A stretch of 64,000 bases of DNA from Zonotrichia leucophrys gambelii (lineage: Eukaryota; Chordata; Aves; Passeriformes; Passerellidae). Below are positions 28,460-48,900 of this stretch, piece by piece. The DNA lies in NCBI RefSeq assembly GCF_028769735.1, contig NC_088177.1, positions 19,226,599 through 19,290,598 of the forward strand. Reading direction: 5' to 3'. The first letter of the stretch is position 1, and each line of letters begins with the position of its first letter. The notes under the pieces were generated by a model. The model was not told the DNA's origin, did no database searches, and was given only the letters and a program-made list of their open reading frames with translations. Both the position numbers and the translations under genes were made by a program.

Positions 28460-29257
28460 TTTATAAAATTGGTTTTCTTGTTTATTTTAAATGAAGCTGG
28501 TACAGACAATGTCCATTCAAAACCCACGTCCCAGGCCAAAAGGTACAAACAAGCGTGTCAAAGTAACACCAGTTGGCTGCTGTGAACATTCCTGCATGGA
28601 TACCTGCGCGCACTAATTGCTATATGAGGTTAAAATGCTTCTGGGCTCTTCTGGTAATATTTAAAAATCATTAGGGTTTTCAATTTCACGTCTTCAGCAA
28701 AGCCATCTCTGGAGCAAGGAACAGATGACAACAGTTCTAGCTTTTCCATTTCCAACTCGTCGATCTTCCTCATTGGGCCATCAGCATAATTTAAGCAAAA
28801 TAGCTCTGAGTTATGGATACACAACTTCTCCACAGTTTAGTTCTCTGAAAAACTTCATCTCGCACTGAAAGTTATAGTCCAGGAGTGAGACAGTCACACA
28901 TCAAAACTTCAGGGCAGATATGGAAGTCATTAAGAACACTCGCCCACCTGGCAGATCTTACAGCCTTCGTGCCTGAAATGCACGAACCCAGTGAACATAC
29001 AAATGCATGTGAGTACATGTATTCCTAAAGGGGAGGGCAGAAGGGAAGAGGGGAGCAAGGTTGCAGCTGGATCACAGAAGTTCAGCACAATGAAAACAGA
29101 AACAATAGTGTATAATGAGCACGAGAATTCAAAATACCAGACGCTTGAAAGTAAACTCCCAGAGATGGGGTGCCAGTTTCAGTGTTGAACACCACATTAC
29201 AAAAGAACTATTATTTAAAAATAAAAAAGGATTAAGGGGGAAGAAAATCAGAAGGAT
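28460..29257 (-). other. SUMO1: SUMO1 3' untranslated region (probable extent)
   Basis: This sequence follows the SUMO1 TAG on the minus strand. The first AATAAA read on that strand is at 28486-28481, which would give a 3' UTR of about 0.8 kb. A second AATAAA at 28162-28157 would give about 1.1 kb. The end at 28460 is inferred from the first signal and is not seen directly. A 67-codon open frame inside it (28630-28833, minus) is treated as chance. Confidence 0.6.
28481..28486 (-). terminator. Candidate SUMO1 polyadenylation signal (proximal)
   Basis: AATAAA on the minus strand, the first occurrence downstream of the SUMO1 stop codon. Cleavage would be expected 10-30 bases further, near 28455-28470. 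Confidence 0.5.
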
Positions 29258-38172
<8,915 letters not shown>

Positions 38173-38472
38173 GGCTCGGCCCCGTGTCGTGCGGCAGGCT
38201 CGGCTGGGCCGCTGCAGGCGCTCCGCTCCTTTCTCTGCCCGCAGCGCAAACACAGGGCCGCGGCACGGGCGGGATTTCCGGTGCGCCTGAGCTCACTTCC
38301 CTGCCGGGCTCCGCCCGCCGCCGCGCCCGGACCTCGCTCGGAGCGGCACCGGCACCGGCTCCCACCCAGGCCGCGGCCGAGAGGCGCGATCGCCGTTGGA
38401 AGAAGCGACGAACGTTAAAGGCACCGTGGCGACCGGAGCAGCTGGGGAGAGGCCAGCGGATGGCATAACGAT

Positions 38473-38884
38473 GAGGAAGGGCCTGGAGCATCTCTGCTCA
38501 TGAGGAGAGATTGCGGGAGCTGGGCCCGTTCAGTCTGAGGAGATTATGAGCGGATCTCATGGATGCACAGAAATACCTCAAAGGCGGGTGCCAAGAGATG
38601 GTGCTAGACACTTCTCAGAGGTGCTCAGTGACAGGACGAAGAGTAACGGCCATAAACTAAAGCATAATAAGCTCCACCTCAGCCTGAGAAAGAACTTACT
38701 TACATTGAGGGTGGCAGAACACTAGAATAGGCTGCCCAGGAAAGCTATGGAGTCTCTGTATCTGGAGACATTCAAACCCCACCTGGACATGTTCCTGTGT
38801 CACCTGCTGCAGGTGACCCTGCCATGGCAGGGGTTGGACTCGATGCTCTCCAGAGATCCCTTCCAACCCTGACAATTCTGTGAA
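38473..38884 (+). mobile_element. CR1 LINE 3'-end fragment
   Basis: Non-LTR retrotransposon remnant between the two divergent promoters. It opens with GGGCCTGGAGCATCTCTGCT, contains GAGGAGAGATTGCGGGAGCTGGG-type and GGCTGCCCAGG motifs, then GGTTGGACTCGATGCTCTCC and CCCTTCCAACCCTGAC. It ends in ATTCTGTGA, the CR1 terminal octamer type. Plus orientation, strongly 5'-truncated, no open reverse transcriptase frame. It starts about 300 bases upstream of the SUMO1 ATG. Confidence 0.93.
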
Positions 38885-41150
38885 GTCACATAACCCTTTC
38901 CACAACAGCAGATCTTGGAGCAAAAGTCACTTTCATTCTGCCTACCTCTGATATCTTGCTGAGGTTGTTACTAAGATGTCATAACAAAACACACTTTTCT
39001 GTTGAAACACAGTGCATTTTTTTTAAGTCATTGCAACCATGCAAGCAATGGGATCTGCATGTATTATCTGCACCCAGGCAGTTACATTTGAACAAATTTG
39101 CAAAGATACATCATTAAAACAGAACAGGTGCCCTGCTTTACATTGGCACAGCATGGCTATTCAGAGGTGTGCACAAAAAGTAACATCCACCTTAAAGATT
39201 ACATTTAGGCTGCAAGCTGTTTGTACTATAGCATGGACTCCTAACATCCCCTCTCCACCTCAGGCAACTCCTACATGGCATCACTGCTGGCACAGGCATT
39301 AGCTCTAAGAAGCCAGCAACTAGAAAAAAAACTCCACACATCAGAACCATAAAATAATGTGAATGTAAAATCAATGAATCAACAGAAATTTACTCAATTG
39401 AAATAGGAGATTATTATCCTCATGCTACTAAACAGAGTTTTAACTTCATCAGCTACCTTTGGGAAAGGGCATTAGCTCTGGGCGGGGGGCATTCATTAAC
39501 ACAAACAGCTCCATGCTCTGTGTCATGTTCCCCTGTAATAACACCAAACACCAAAGCAGCTGCACTCTGTGCCTGCGTTTCTGCTTGTCACTGAATGCCG
39601 AGTTACAGACACAGCTACACCAAGAGGTGCACTTTTACCAGCCAGTGGAATAATCAGTATCTAGACTCATAGGAATTATTTTGTTAAACAACTGTTAAAA
39701 CAATTCAGAATTAACAAGGGAGGGAAAAATAAATAAAGAGAACCAAAACAAATGCTATACAGAGCTACAGAATGAAGAAGATCTTTTTTAGGCAAGGCCA
39801 AGCAGTTAGAAAAGCCAAATACGTTCATGCCATGCCAAGCTCACAGTAAGAGCTCATTATGAGCTTAATAACAAACACAAAGCACCAAAATAAGCTATGC
39901 AAGGGCTCCACAACAACACACAATACTAAAAAAATGGAAAATGACAAATATTCTATCCTGAACATTTCTGCTTTTTATAAATTCTGAAGGGATTTTTTAA
40001 AACAGAGTCTTACTGTGCTAAGGCCAAAGTCTCAGACCCTGGCACAAACCCAACTTGTTCAAGTAATCCCACAATAAAAGCTAACACTCACATGATTCAG
40101 AATGCAGTTACCTATCCACATACCTAGCCATAAAGATACAGAGTTAGAATGTGCTCATCAGCATACACACTAAATGTAGCACCACCTGTCTTGACTCCCT
40201 TCTTATTCCATCAGTTGTGGCTTCATTAGCTCTTCAGGACACAAGCCAGATTTGTACAGGATCTTCAAAGGTAATCTCCACTGAGCCTGTGAAAACTGTG
40301 GATGTACAGCAGTAAAGCCCCCACTTTTTTCTTTTTCGACTGCTCAATTCAACATAGAATACACTTAATCAGAAAACAACAAAAGCTGTTTTAAAAATAC
40401 CACATATACTTACACAAGTTTCTTCCCACAAAACCCTAAGTCAGCCTTGTATTTACACACACTGCTAACAGTACTTGCCCTAATAACCTCACTGAAATCT
40501 CAGGTGCTTTATAATGTCTCTTATTTCCCTATCTGCACTTAATCTCAGTCACCTGAAGCCAATAAAGTTCACCTCCAACGATGGATTTCTCCCAAGCTGC
40601 TGTACAGTTTTGGAGCCAGTAGCTGTAAAAGGTTTTCTCAAAGCCCCACAACATACAGTCTGTGCAAAGCTGCTTCAGTCCATCAGAAACAGATTTCTTA
40701 AAAAAGCAGACTTTAACCTAAGAACAATCTGTAATCTCATCATACCAATTTTCCTGAGAGGGGTTAGTGCTAGCAGGATGGATGCAGTGTTCTAGGGCAG
40801 CCAGCTAAGTAACAGTGGCTCTTACATAATAATGGTCCTCTGCCAGCTGGGCCGGAAACAGTACTTTAAAACTAGGTGGAACCTGGAAATTCTCTACCAC
40901 CCTGAACCTAATTTCTTTGGCAATATTACTGGTTGTGGGATTTTAAGAAAATTGGTTGTGTAATGTAAAGTACCAAAGATTTTCCTTTGAAAAAAAAAAA
41001 AAAAATCTTCAGAAATATTCAAGTCCACAGATTACTCTCACTGTTGGCTTTCCAGCATACTCCTTACATGGAGGAAACAAAGGCGTGCTGACTCATACAG
41101 ATGGTTGCATAAAATGCAGCAATGAACGCCTGATATAAATCAAAACCCAA
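38885..41150. other. Intergenic spacer between SUMO1 and NOP58
   Basis: AT-rich, with a poly-A run near 40989-41005. I find no exon, no RNA gene and no repeat body between the CR1 end and the NOP58 CpG island. Confidence 0.6.
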
Positions 41151-42900
41151 GCGTTTCTCGGAGCCTCTCTTCCTGCGGGCAGAAAATCTCTGCCTGTTTT
41201 CAGTACAGATAACCCTGCCTGTGAAATAAGCGGGGATTTCTAAGGGCAAGGAGCGGCGCTCTCCGCCTGCCTCCCACCGGCAGGCAGCTGCTCGGTTCCC
41301 CGGCAGGACCGCGGCACAGAAGTAGGTCAGCCAGGCACCGCGCTGTGCGCGCCGGGCTGTGCCAAGGACAAAGCACCAGGTGGCACCAAAGCACGAGGTG
41401 GCACCAGAGTAGGAGGGGGCACAAAGGGCCGCCCAGCGCCCCGGCCCTGCCTTCCCCCGGACAGGACTGCCCCTGCCCCGGGGAGACGGCAGCAGCCTGG
41501 GGAAACACGCAGCGTTCAAACGCGTGGTCTATGTGAGCACAATGTGGTGCTTGTCTGGCGGCGAAGCCAAGCTTTTAAAGGCGCACAATCGCACTCTGTC
41601 AACAATTTTTTATGTAAATAAACTGTTTTCGGTGCGATGAGCTGCAGGTCAGGGAGCGGAGCGGGCGGATAGCGCAACCCGCCGTGTGCGGAGGGCCGGG
41701 AGCGCCGCCTGCATCCCGGCACGGCGGCCGATCCGGCTCGGCGTCGCCGAGGGGAACACCCGCTCACACCCGCCCAGGGATCCGTTCGGGAAACAAAGTC
41801 TCCGGCACGGCCAGCCGCGTCCCGGGGAACACACCCGCGTCTTATCTAATGTGGCCGACCCTGCCGCCAACTGCGGCACCGGGGAAGCGGGGGCAGCTCG
41901 GGTGAGGCGCCACAGGGGCACCCCGGCGGCTCGCGCGTGTTTGTGCGTCAGGAGGCTCGAACCCGCGGCGGGGGCGGTGACCGGGCGGGGTCGCGGGCGC
42001 GGCCCCTCCACGTGGCTCGCGGGCGGAAGGTGGCCCCGCCGCTTCCGCTCCCCGCGCGCGCTCGCTTCCCCTGCCGCCGCCGCTTCCTGTTCCGGTTCCG
42101 CTGCGCGGCGCGCGCGTGCTTGAGCGGCTCCGGTGCGGCGGCGCACGTGGCGTCCCCCGCCCGCCGTCCCGCCCGCCGCAGCGATGCTGGTGCTGTTCGA
42201 GACCGCCGCCGGCTACGCCATCTTCAAGGTGAGCCCCGGGCTGCGGCTCGCGGCGCGCTGCCTCTCGCCCGGCGGGGCAGACGGGAGGGCGAAGGGGAGC
42301 GCGTCGGGCCTGCGGTGGGAATTACGGGCATGAGAGGGAGGGAGTGAGGGTCCCCGCATCCCGTGCGGCGCCTCGCGGGGAGGAGCAGGGCCGGGGGTGG
42401 GAGCAGAGGGGCCGCGTTGTGAGCGAGGCCCCGCGGAAGGGGCTGCCGGAGGAGGCTGAAGGTGCTCGGCCGCCAGAAGCAGAGCTCCTGGGGCCTGCCG
42501 AGCGTCACCCCTGGCCCTCGCTTCCTCCTCTCTGCCGGCCTGGATTTGGTGGGAAGTTGTGCTCTCGTGCCCCTGCCCCTTTCCGCCTGTGCTGGGGCAG
42601 CCGGGGTTGGAGTGCTGATCCCTTTGTTCCCGGCCGTGCCCTCGCTGTTCCCGCAGAGCCCCGCGGGTGCGTGAGGGAGGGGCGGTGCGAGGCGGGCAGC
42701 GCACCCCGGCCGTGCGGGGCCGTGCCTGGAAGTGGGATCGCGGGAACGGGGCGGGTCCCCGCAGAATTTTCGTGTCCCGACCCCGCTCTCCCAGAGGGAC
42801 AAGCAGCCACTTTCCCAGGGCTTTGCTGGCTTCCTGAGCGGGTGGCTCAGGCTCCCTGGGGCTTTGAGCAAGCCTAAACTAGAGTTGCTACAGCGTTCTG
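41150..42900 (+). promoter_or_regulatory. CpG island and promoter region of NOP58
   Basis: CpG-dense block around NOP58 exon 1 (ATG at 42184). The 5' side contains pyrimidine-rich stretches such as CCGCTTCCTGTTCCGG near 42080, compatible with a TOP-like start as in other snoRNA host and ribosome-biogenesis genes, but no start site can be fixed from sequence. GGAA/TTCC (ETS-type) cores are frequent. Open frames on both strands here are composition artefacts. Confidence 0.7.
41369..41404 (+). repeat. 18-bp tandem duplication in the NOP58 CpG island
   Basis: Two adjacent 18-base units, CAAAGCACCAGGTGGCAC and CAAAGCACGAGGTGGCAC, differing at one base. A third partial unit (CAGAG) follows. It lies about 0.8 kb upstream of the NOP58 ATG. 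Confidence 0.85.
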
Positions 42901-45900
42901 CTCCTTTCTGGCTTTTGTCTTGCTCGAGTGTTGATTCATGTACAGTTTTACCAGCTTGGTCATAGTTTGACCATAACATCCTTATTTTTTTCCCCTCCAA
43001 CTTAGTCTTAGGGTTTAACTTGTGTGAACATGAGTGCAGGTGTGAAGAGAGGAAGGCTCTGGTTTCCTTTGCCTGCAGCAGAATTGCACCCTTGCGGCTC
43101 TGTGGAGCATGATATTTCCTTCCTATGCCCTGAAACCTTTTCTGCTCATTGGGATGAAGCCGTGTAGTTCAGGCAATATTTTAATATAAATTTTGATATT
43201 TTAATTTCTGAAGGTAGGCTAGGCATGAAGCAAAGGTAGGAGGAGGAACATACAGAGAGAACTGCAGGAAGGTATCTGCAGAGGTGCTGCAGTGTGTGCT
43301 GCAGCTGTCAGCAGTTATCCATAGGTGTGTCATTTTTATACACTAACACTCTTGACTTTAGCAGTTTCTATGTCTTTAATTTTCTCTATGTGCCCGTGTC
43401 TGTTTATAGAGGCTGAAAATTCTGTAGGTCTTGGTGTAGGAAAAATGAACTGCAGGAAAGAATCCTCTGGCTGAGGAAAGGAAGAGTTGCCCCAAGATTT
43501 TGCTGTGCCTCACAGTCATGTGGGACATTAATTACTAGGTTTATTTGCTCAGCTACTAATTGAGTTTAAAAAAAGACAACCTCCTTCAACCAGAGTTAAA
43601 AAATCTTCCAGGGAGCAAAACTCATGATATTAGGAGTGATTTCTGCACTGGGTTAAAGAGCAAGCCCAGTTTTGATAAAGAAGAGGATTTTGCTTTAATG
43701 TTCCAGATCCAGGAGGACACAGCCGTTATTGAAGAACTTCTGTAATTCAGGTGAAAGTAGAAATGTTGCACTATTGTCTATTAGTAGGGTAAAGCTGCTG
43801 AGTGAGAATGGTGAAACAGAGATCACTGAAGATGAGTTTGTTGACTCAATCAGTGTTAACTATTGCAGAGTGGTTGGATGCCCTATGTTTCAGGTCTCCT
43901 GTGTTGAAGAACTCAATATAATTTTGTGTTGTGTTTTTATTCCTGCAGGTTCTGAATGAGAAAAAGCTTCAAGAAGTTGACAGTCTATGGAAAGAATTTG
44001 AAACTCCTGAAAAAGCAAACAAAATGTAAGCAGGTTTGTACGGGGATAGAATATAAGGAAATAAAGATAGCGTAGAAAGTAGAATATAAGGAAATAAAGA
44101 CAGTGTAGAAAGTAATCTTACCCCTAAGGAGTTGCAGCTGGGCCAATTATCAAAGATTAGGAACAGGCCTGACTTTAACAAGCCACAGCTGTAACCAATG
44201 AGAAGAGTGCTCTAAAGAAGTGGGGTGGCTGGGTGAGAAGGGAGCTGGAGTCAGTTGGCTGAGCAAAAAAGTGGAACAATATTTTAGGGTGATGTGGGTG
44301 ATTTGACAAATACATCCAAGCTTGTGATGCTGGAAGTGTCAGTGGAATGATAGGGTTTTGTGCTCACAGAAAATTCTTTTTGGGAAAAATAAAGCTTAAT
44401 CCAGGTGGAACTGTGTAAATCACTGATTTGAGAGCTGTGTTGTTGCCCATGCCATCAGTGAGAGTTAGCCCCACTGCAGAGTTGCACAGGGAATGCAGGG
44501 CCCACTAATCACTGGCCTTTCTAGCAAATTGTCCTAAAGTTGGGGACAATGGTGGATTCCTTCCAAGTCTCTCTAGTGAGTTTATTGGAAGATTTCTAAC
44601 CAGCTTTGATTATAATGGATGCATGTGAGCAAGCTTTGCATTTCATATTTATCGTGCTCTGTAGCAGTACTTAAAGCAGAGGCCAGAATATCCCACATCT
44701 GCCTGTTTGTAGTGTGGTTAATCTTGTCCTGGAGACATCATCTTGGGCACTTGTTATACAGGATGTGGCTCTTAATGGGATCTCTACTCCGATAAAAATA
44801 ATTCCTCTTTTGCCTTTCTGAAAAGGCATTAGTGTAAGCCTGAAGCTTTTGTTGGGATCTGCAAATGCTTAACTCAAGTATTCAGCTGTATCTGTGACCT
44901 TGCTTCCTTTGCTGATACCTGACTCCCAACCAGCAGTGGTTAATCAGGGCTGGATTAGTTAAATGCCTGTCCCTGACAAGGAATTTACTGGATTGAGATA
45001 GCTCCTTAACTGTAACTATATATCAGCACCACAGGCTGTGTGAGGGGTAGAGGGAAGCTGTGCCTGAGGATCTGACACAGTGTTGTTAAACACTCTTCAG
45101 ATGATTCTTGGCTCTGGTCAGCACTTAGGGCTTTAAAGAAATTTTTGTTGTTTGTCTTAAACTCAGCTCAGAACTTGTATTCTAACATCTCATTACAGGG
45201 GAGGACTTGAGGATTCATGGGCAATGAATCAGTTCAAATTTAAAGTCTTTGAAGATGTATTTGGTTGAAAAGCATGTTGAATCTGAGCTGTGCAGGCTCT
45301 GCATTCCACAGAGGCAGAATATTTCCTTTTGAAGATGAGTGGAAAGATGCTATTATCAGTCAGTCAGGGTGCAGTGTTGAAATTTAAATGGATGATGTCT
45401 GTCTTTAAATATGAACTACAAAGCAAAAAGAGGGGGGTTAGGTTTTCTGGTGATGTCGGTCCAAGAAATACCAAATCAAAATGCCTTTTTTTTTTCCTTT
45501 ATATATTTATTGTGGGACCCAGCTGAAATGTCACACCAGACTCAGTTGGCCAGTTTAGTGCTCTCAGTCCTCTTTGAGGGTCTGCATATTGATCTTTACT
45601 CTCTTAAAGCCATAGGGAAAAGAGAGGAGCAGAGGCAGAAAATGATAAAATGGTTCTAGCATGTGGTTTATGTATGCTTGTTTACACACTTCTGTTTTAT
45701 TTCTGTAGAGTAAAGCTGAAACACTTTGAAAAGTTTCAGGACACAACAGAAGCACTTGCTGGTGAGTTATCACTTATTACAAAAAAATCAAATCTCTGTC
45801 ATGCATTAGTTCACTCATTACTTGCCTGTGCTCATGCTCTCTTTCTTTTCTTAGCTTTTAAATTACAGGTTTTAAAAGTGAGCTGGTTTTGATGGTTATG

Positions 45901-48900
45901 AGGTCACCTATCCAGTGTATAGTGCAGTAGAGATGTAATAAAGTCTAGATTTTTCCTTCAGTGCATATTTTTAAGCAGTTTAAAGTTGTGACTGATACAT
46001 ATAGCCTGTCTGTTGTCAATGATGCATTCTTGTTGAAGCTGAATATCGCTGATTTGAGTCAACAATTCGTCACTACCACTGAGACAACAGACAGGTATTA
46101 GAGAACATTCATTATTACAATCACCTGGGTTTTATGGATACATGTTATGCCTGTTGTTTTCAGCCTAAGAAAAGTCTGTGTTCTCCTCAAATTCAGGAGT
46201 TCAAGCAAAATGGAAAACCTTATATTCAATAGTTTTAGTGAGTTTTGCACTTAAATGCTTGATGTGTGGCCTGATTTGAACAGAAATGATAGGAATTCTA
46301 GGCAATAATTCAGAAATGGTGTGACAGTTATTGCTGAATGTGCTGTATGATTTAAGTAGGTGAGTGTTCCAGGTCACATTTATAATTAAAGATCAGTTCT
46401 TTATATTCTGATGCAGTAGGGGTAGCTTATAAAGGAAACAAAGAAACAAGAATAGAGACACAACCATGGAACATGAGATGCAAATAAAAGAGCTGAGATT
46501 GAAGCTGTTGTATGTTCCTCTCCGTGGTGTATTTTTTGGATTATTTTGCTTTTGCATAGGTTTGGATTCAGTTCATGTGTAGTTAGGCTGATTAAAAAAA
46601 CCTCAAAAACATCCAGCCCCTTCTACTACTTTGCTTCAAGTTGACTTATCTGTGAAATAGAGATGTTTAGAGTACTTATGGCTCATTTATTTTGAAGGCA
46701 GGACTATGTATGTGACTGCTTGCAGGGGGATAGAATGTAAGAAAATATAGTGTAGAAAGTAATCTTACCCCTAAGGAGTTGCAGCTGGGCCAATTAGCAA
46801 AGAGTAGGAACAGGCCTGACTTTACCAGGCCACAGCTGTACCCAATGAGAAGCAGAGTGCTATAAAAGAGTGGAGTGGCTGGGTGAGAAGGGAGCTGGAG
46901 TCAGTTGGCTGCTTTGTGAAGAAGAGTCAGTGCTTGGAGGAACACCAAGAAGGTATGAAACTTTTATGATAAAGAGACAACAGTACGGAGCCCCTGCAAT
47001 AAGATGGCAACAACTGTTTCAAGGGTTTAGATGCTATTGGCCAGCTTGTAGGATAAAAAATTATCTGCATTGCAGCAGGGTTGAGAGGAAACTCAGCTCA
47101 GCACTTTGATTTTATTCTTACATGTTATTAGGTTCTGGAAACCAAAAATCACTAGCTGCTGCTCTGTTACTGTGGTGGAGATCTATCAGTCCCAGAAGTT
47201 CAGTGGAGCACAGAGCTGACCCTCAGAGCTGTATAAGTGCCTGCTTAAAATATATTCTGTGGGATTGTAAAGCTTTTACAGATCTATTAATATTTAGGAA
47301 TTAAGAACATCCTTTAAAGATTCTCCTGTCTGCATGCTGTATTAAAAGAGTCTGTCTGACTGTCCAGTTTGGCATCATTCCTGGGGCTTTAGATAGTACA
47401 TTATCATCACCAGAGAATACAAATAAGCCATTACTCAATTTCGGATATCGTGGTTGCTGCCTAAGGGACCTGGCAAATGGTTTGTTAATTAAATTATACA
47501 CAAAATATTCCCATCTAACTTTGCCGTTGGAAATGTTAAACATGTATAAAGCATATGGCATACTGTTTGTAGTGATCCTTAAACGAAGTTGGCGAAAATA
47601 GAGCTGAAAACATATGGAGAAAGGAGAGGCAACTGGGAGAAAGGTTTTTCATTTAGGCCTTCAGAGAAGGATGTGTATAATTTTCTTCTGTATTGATTTT
47701 GAACTATTGCATGGTGAAGTAGTAATTGCAGCTCAGACTAGAGCTACTGTGGACAGTTACAATAAATACATGAAGTTAGGAGTAATTTTTTCACAGATTT
47801 TAGGAGGGGAAAGAAACAACCTCTTTGGTCTTTTTGTTTTATACAGCATCCACAGCTCTTGTAGAAGGCAAGCTCAGCAAGAACTTGAAGAAGATTCTCA
47901 AGAAGATAGTGGCAAAAGATGCCCACGAGCAGTTGGCTGTGGCAGATGCCAAACTTGGAGGTGTCATAAAGGTGATAACTGATTTTGCTTTTTTATCTTT
48001 TGTCTTATGCTACTGAAATGCTATAGTCAGATTCCAGAGACTTTGCTGTTGCTAGCAATGGATTATGGTGCCACTGCTGTGTTTGCAGCATAGAGGATAG
48101 TTAATCTTAGTATGTGTACAGGGAAGATGTTGTCTTGAGAACACAGGTGACTGACATGGTAAGAATGCACTCAGGTCTTCAGGTTTGCTTGATTTCTCTC
48201 TTAAATATTAGAAATCTAGCAAGTAGAAAAACTAATTTTCTCATTATCCATTCTAGAAAAAGAGTGGAGGGAGGAACCAACCAACAAAACCCAAACCAGG
48301 CAGACACATATTCCTCACCAACAGATGCAGTAATAGTAGGGTGATGATTTACTGTGTTTGTGGGAGTGGGCATTGTTGTGCCTTCCTCAGTGTGCAGGTA
48401 GCTGTGCACACCCTATGCTCCTTGTATACCCATAGGTGGTTCAGTGACAGTGGTTTGCTTTTTCTGGAGTCTCCTAGGTGTCAAATACCAGTTTCCCATC
48501 TCATGTCCAATTGCTCCCTGTTCCGCTGAACTTTGTTCTGACAACCTCCTCATGCTGTCTTCGGAGACTGTGTAGGCTGCAAAATGAGGGCTTAATGTTA
48601 GTGAATAATAGCAAGGACTTTGAACTAGTTATTCACTCTTGTTCTCTGAAAAAGATGCAAAGCCCCTAACCCTCTACCTCTGTATTTTCTTTCTGGGACC
48701 AACTGTTTCTAGTAGACTTCAAAATCTTGAATGTTCTACATAGCAGATAGAGCATTAATTATAAATCTGCTCATCAAAGGGGAATATTAACTGTGTGGGG
48801 AACTGAGGGTGTCACTACCTTGAACATCAAAAATGAATGAAACTTGTGTGATCACAGGATTGCAATGGGATAACCAGTTAAAATGATGTAAGGCTTCTGG

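Noticed and set aside
28630..28833. 67-codon minus-strand frame that looks mildly protein-like
   Set aside because: Lies in the SUMO1 3' UTR, with no start context or known homologue.
38696..38923. 75-codon minus-strand open frame
   Set aside because: It is the antisense of the CR1 3' end.
41064..43000. Long open frames on both strands around NOP58 exon 1
   Set aside because: CpG-island artefacts. Only the 15-codon exon 1 at 42184-42228 fits a gene.
48805..48830. A SNORD11-like guide, GTCACTACCTTGA, in NOP58 intron 4
   Set aside because: No box C occurs in the preceding 80 bases, box D would be TTGA, and no terminal stem is present. It could be a remnant, but chance is equally likely.
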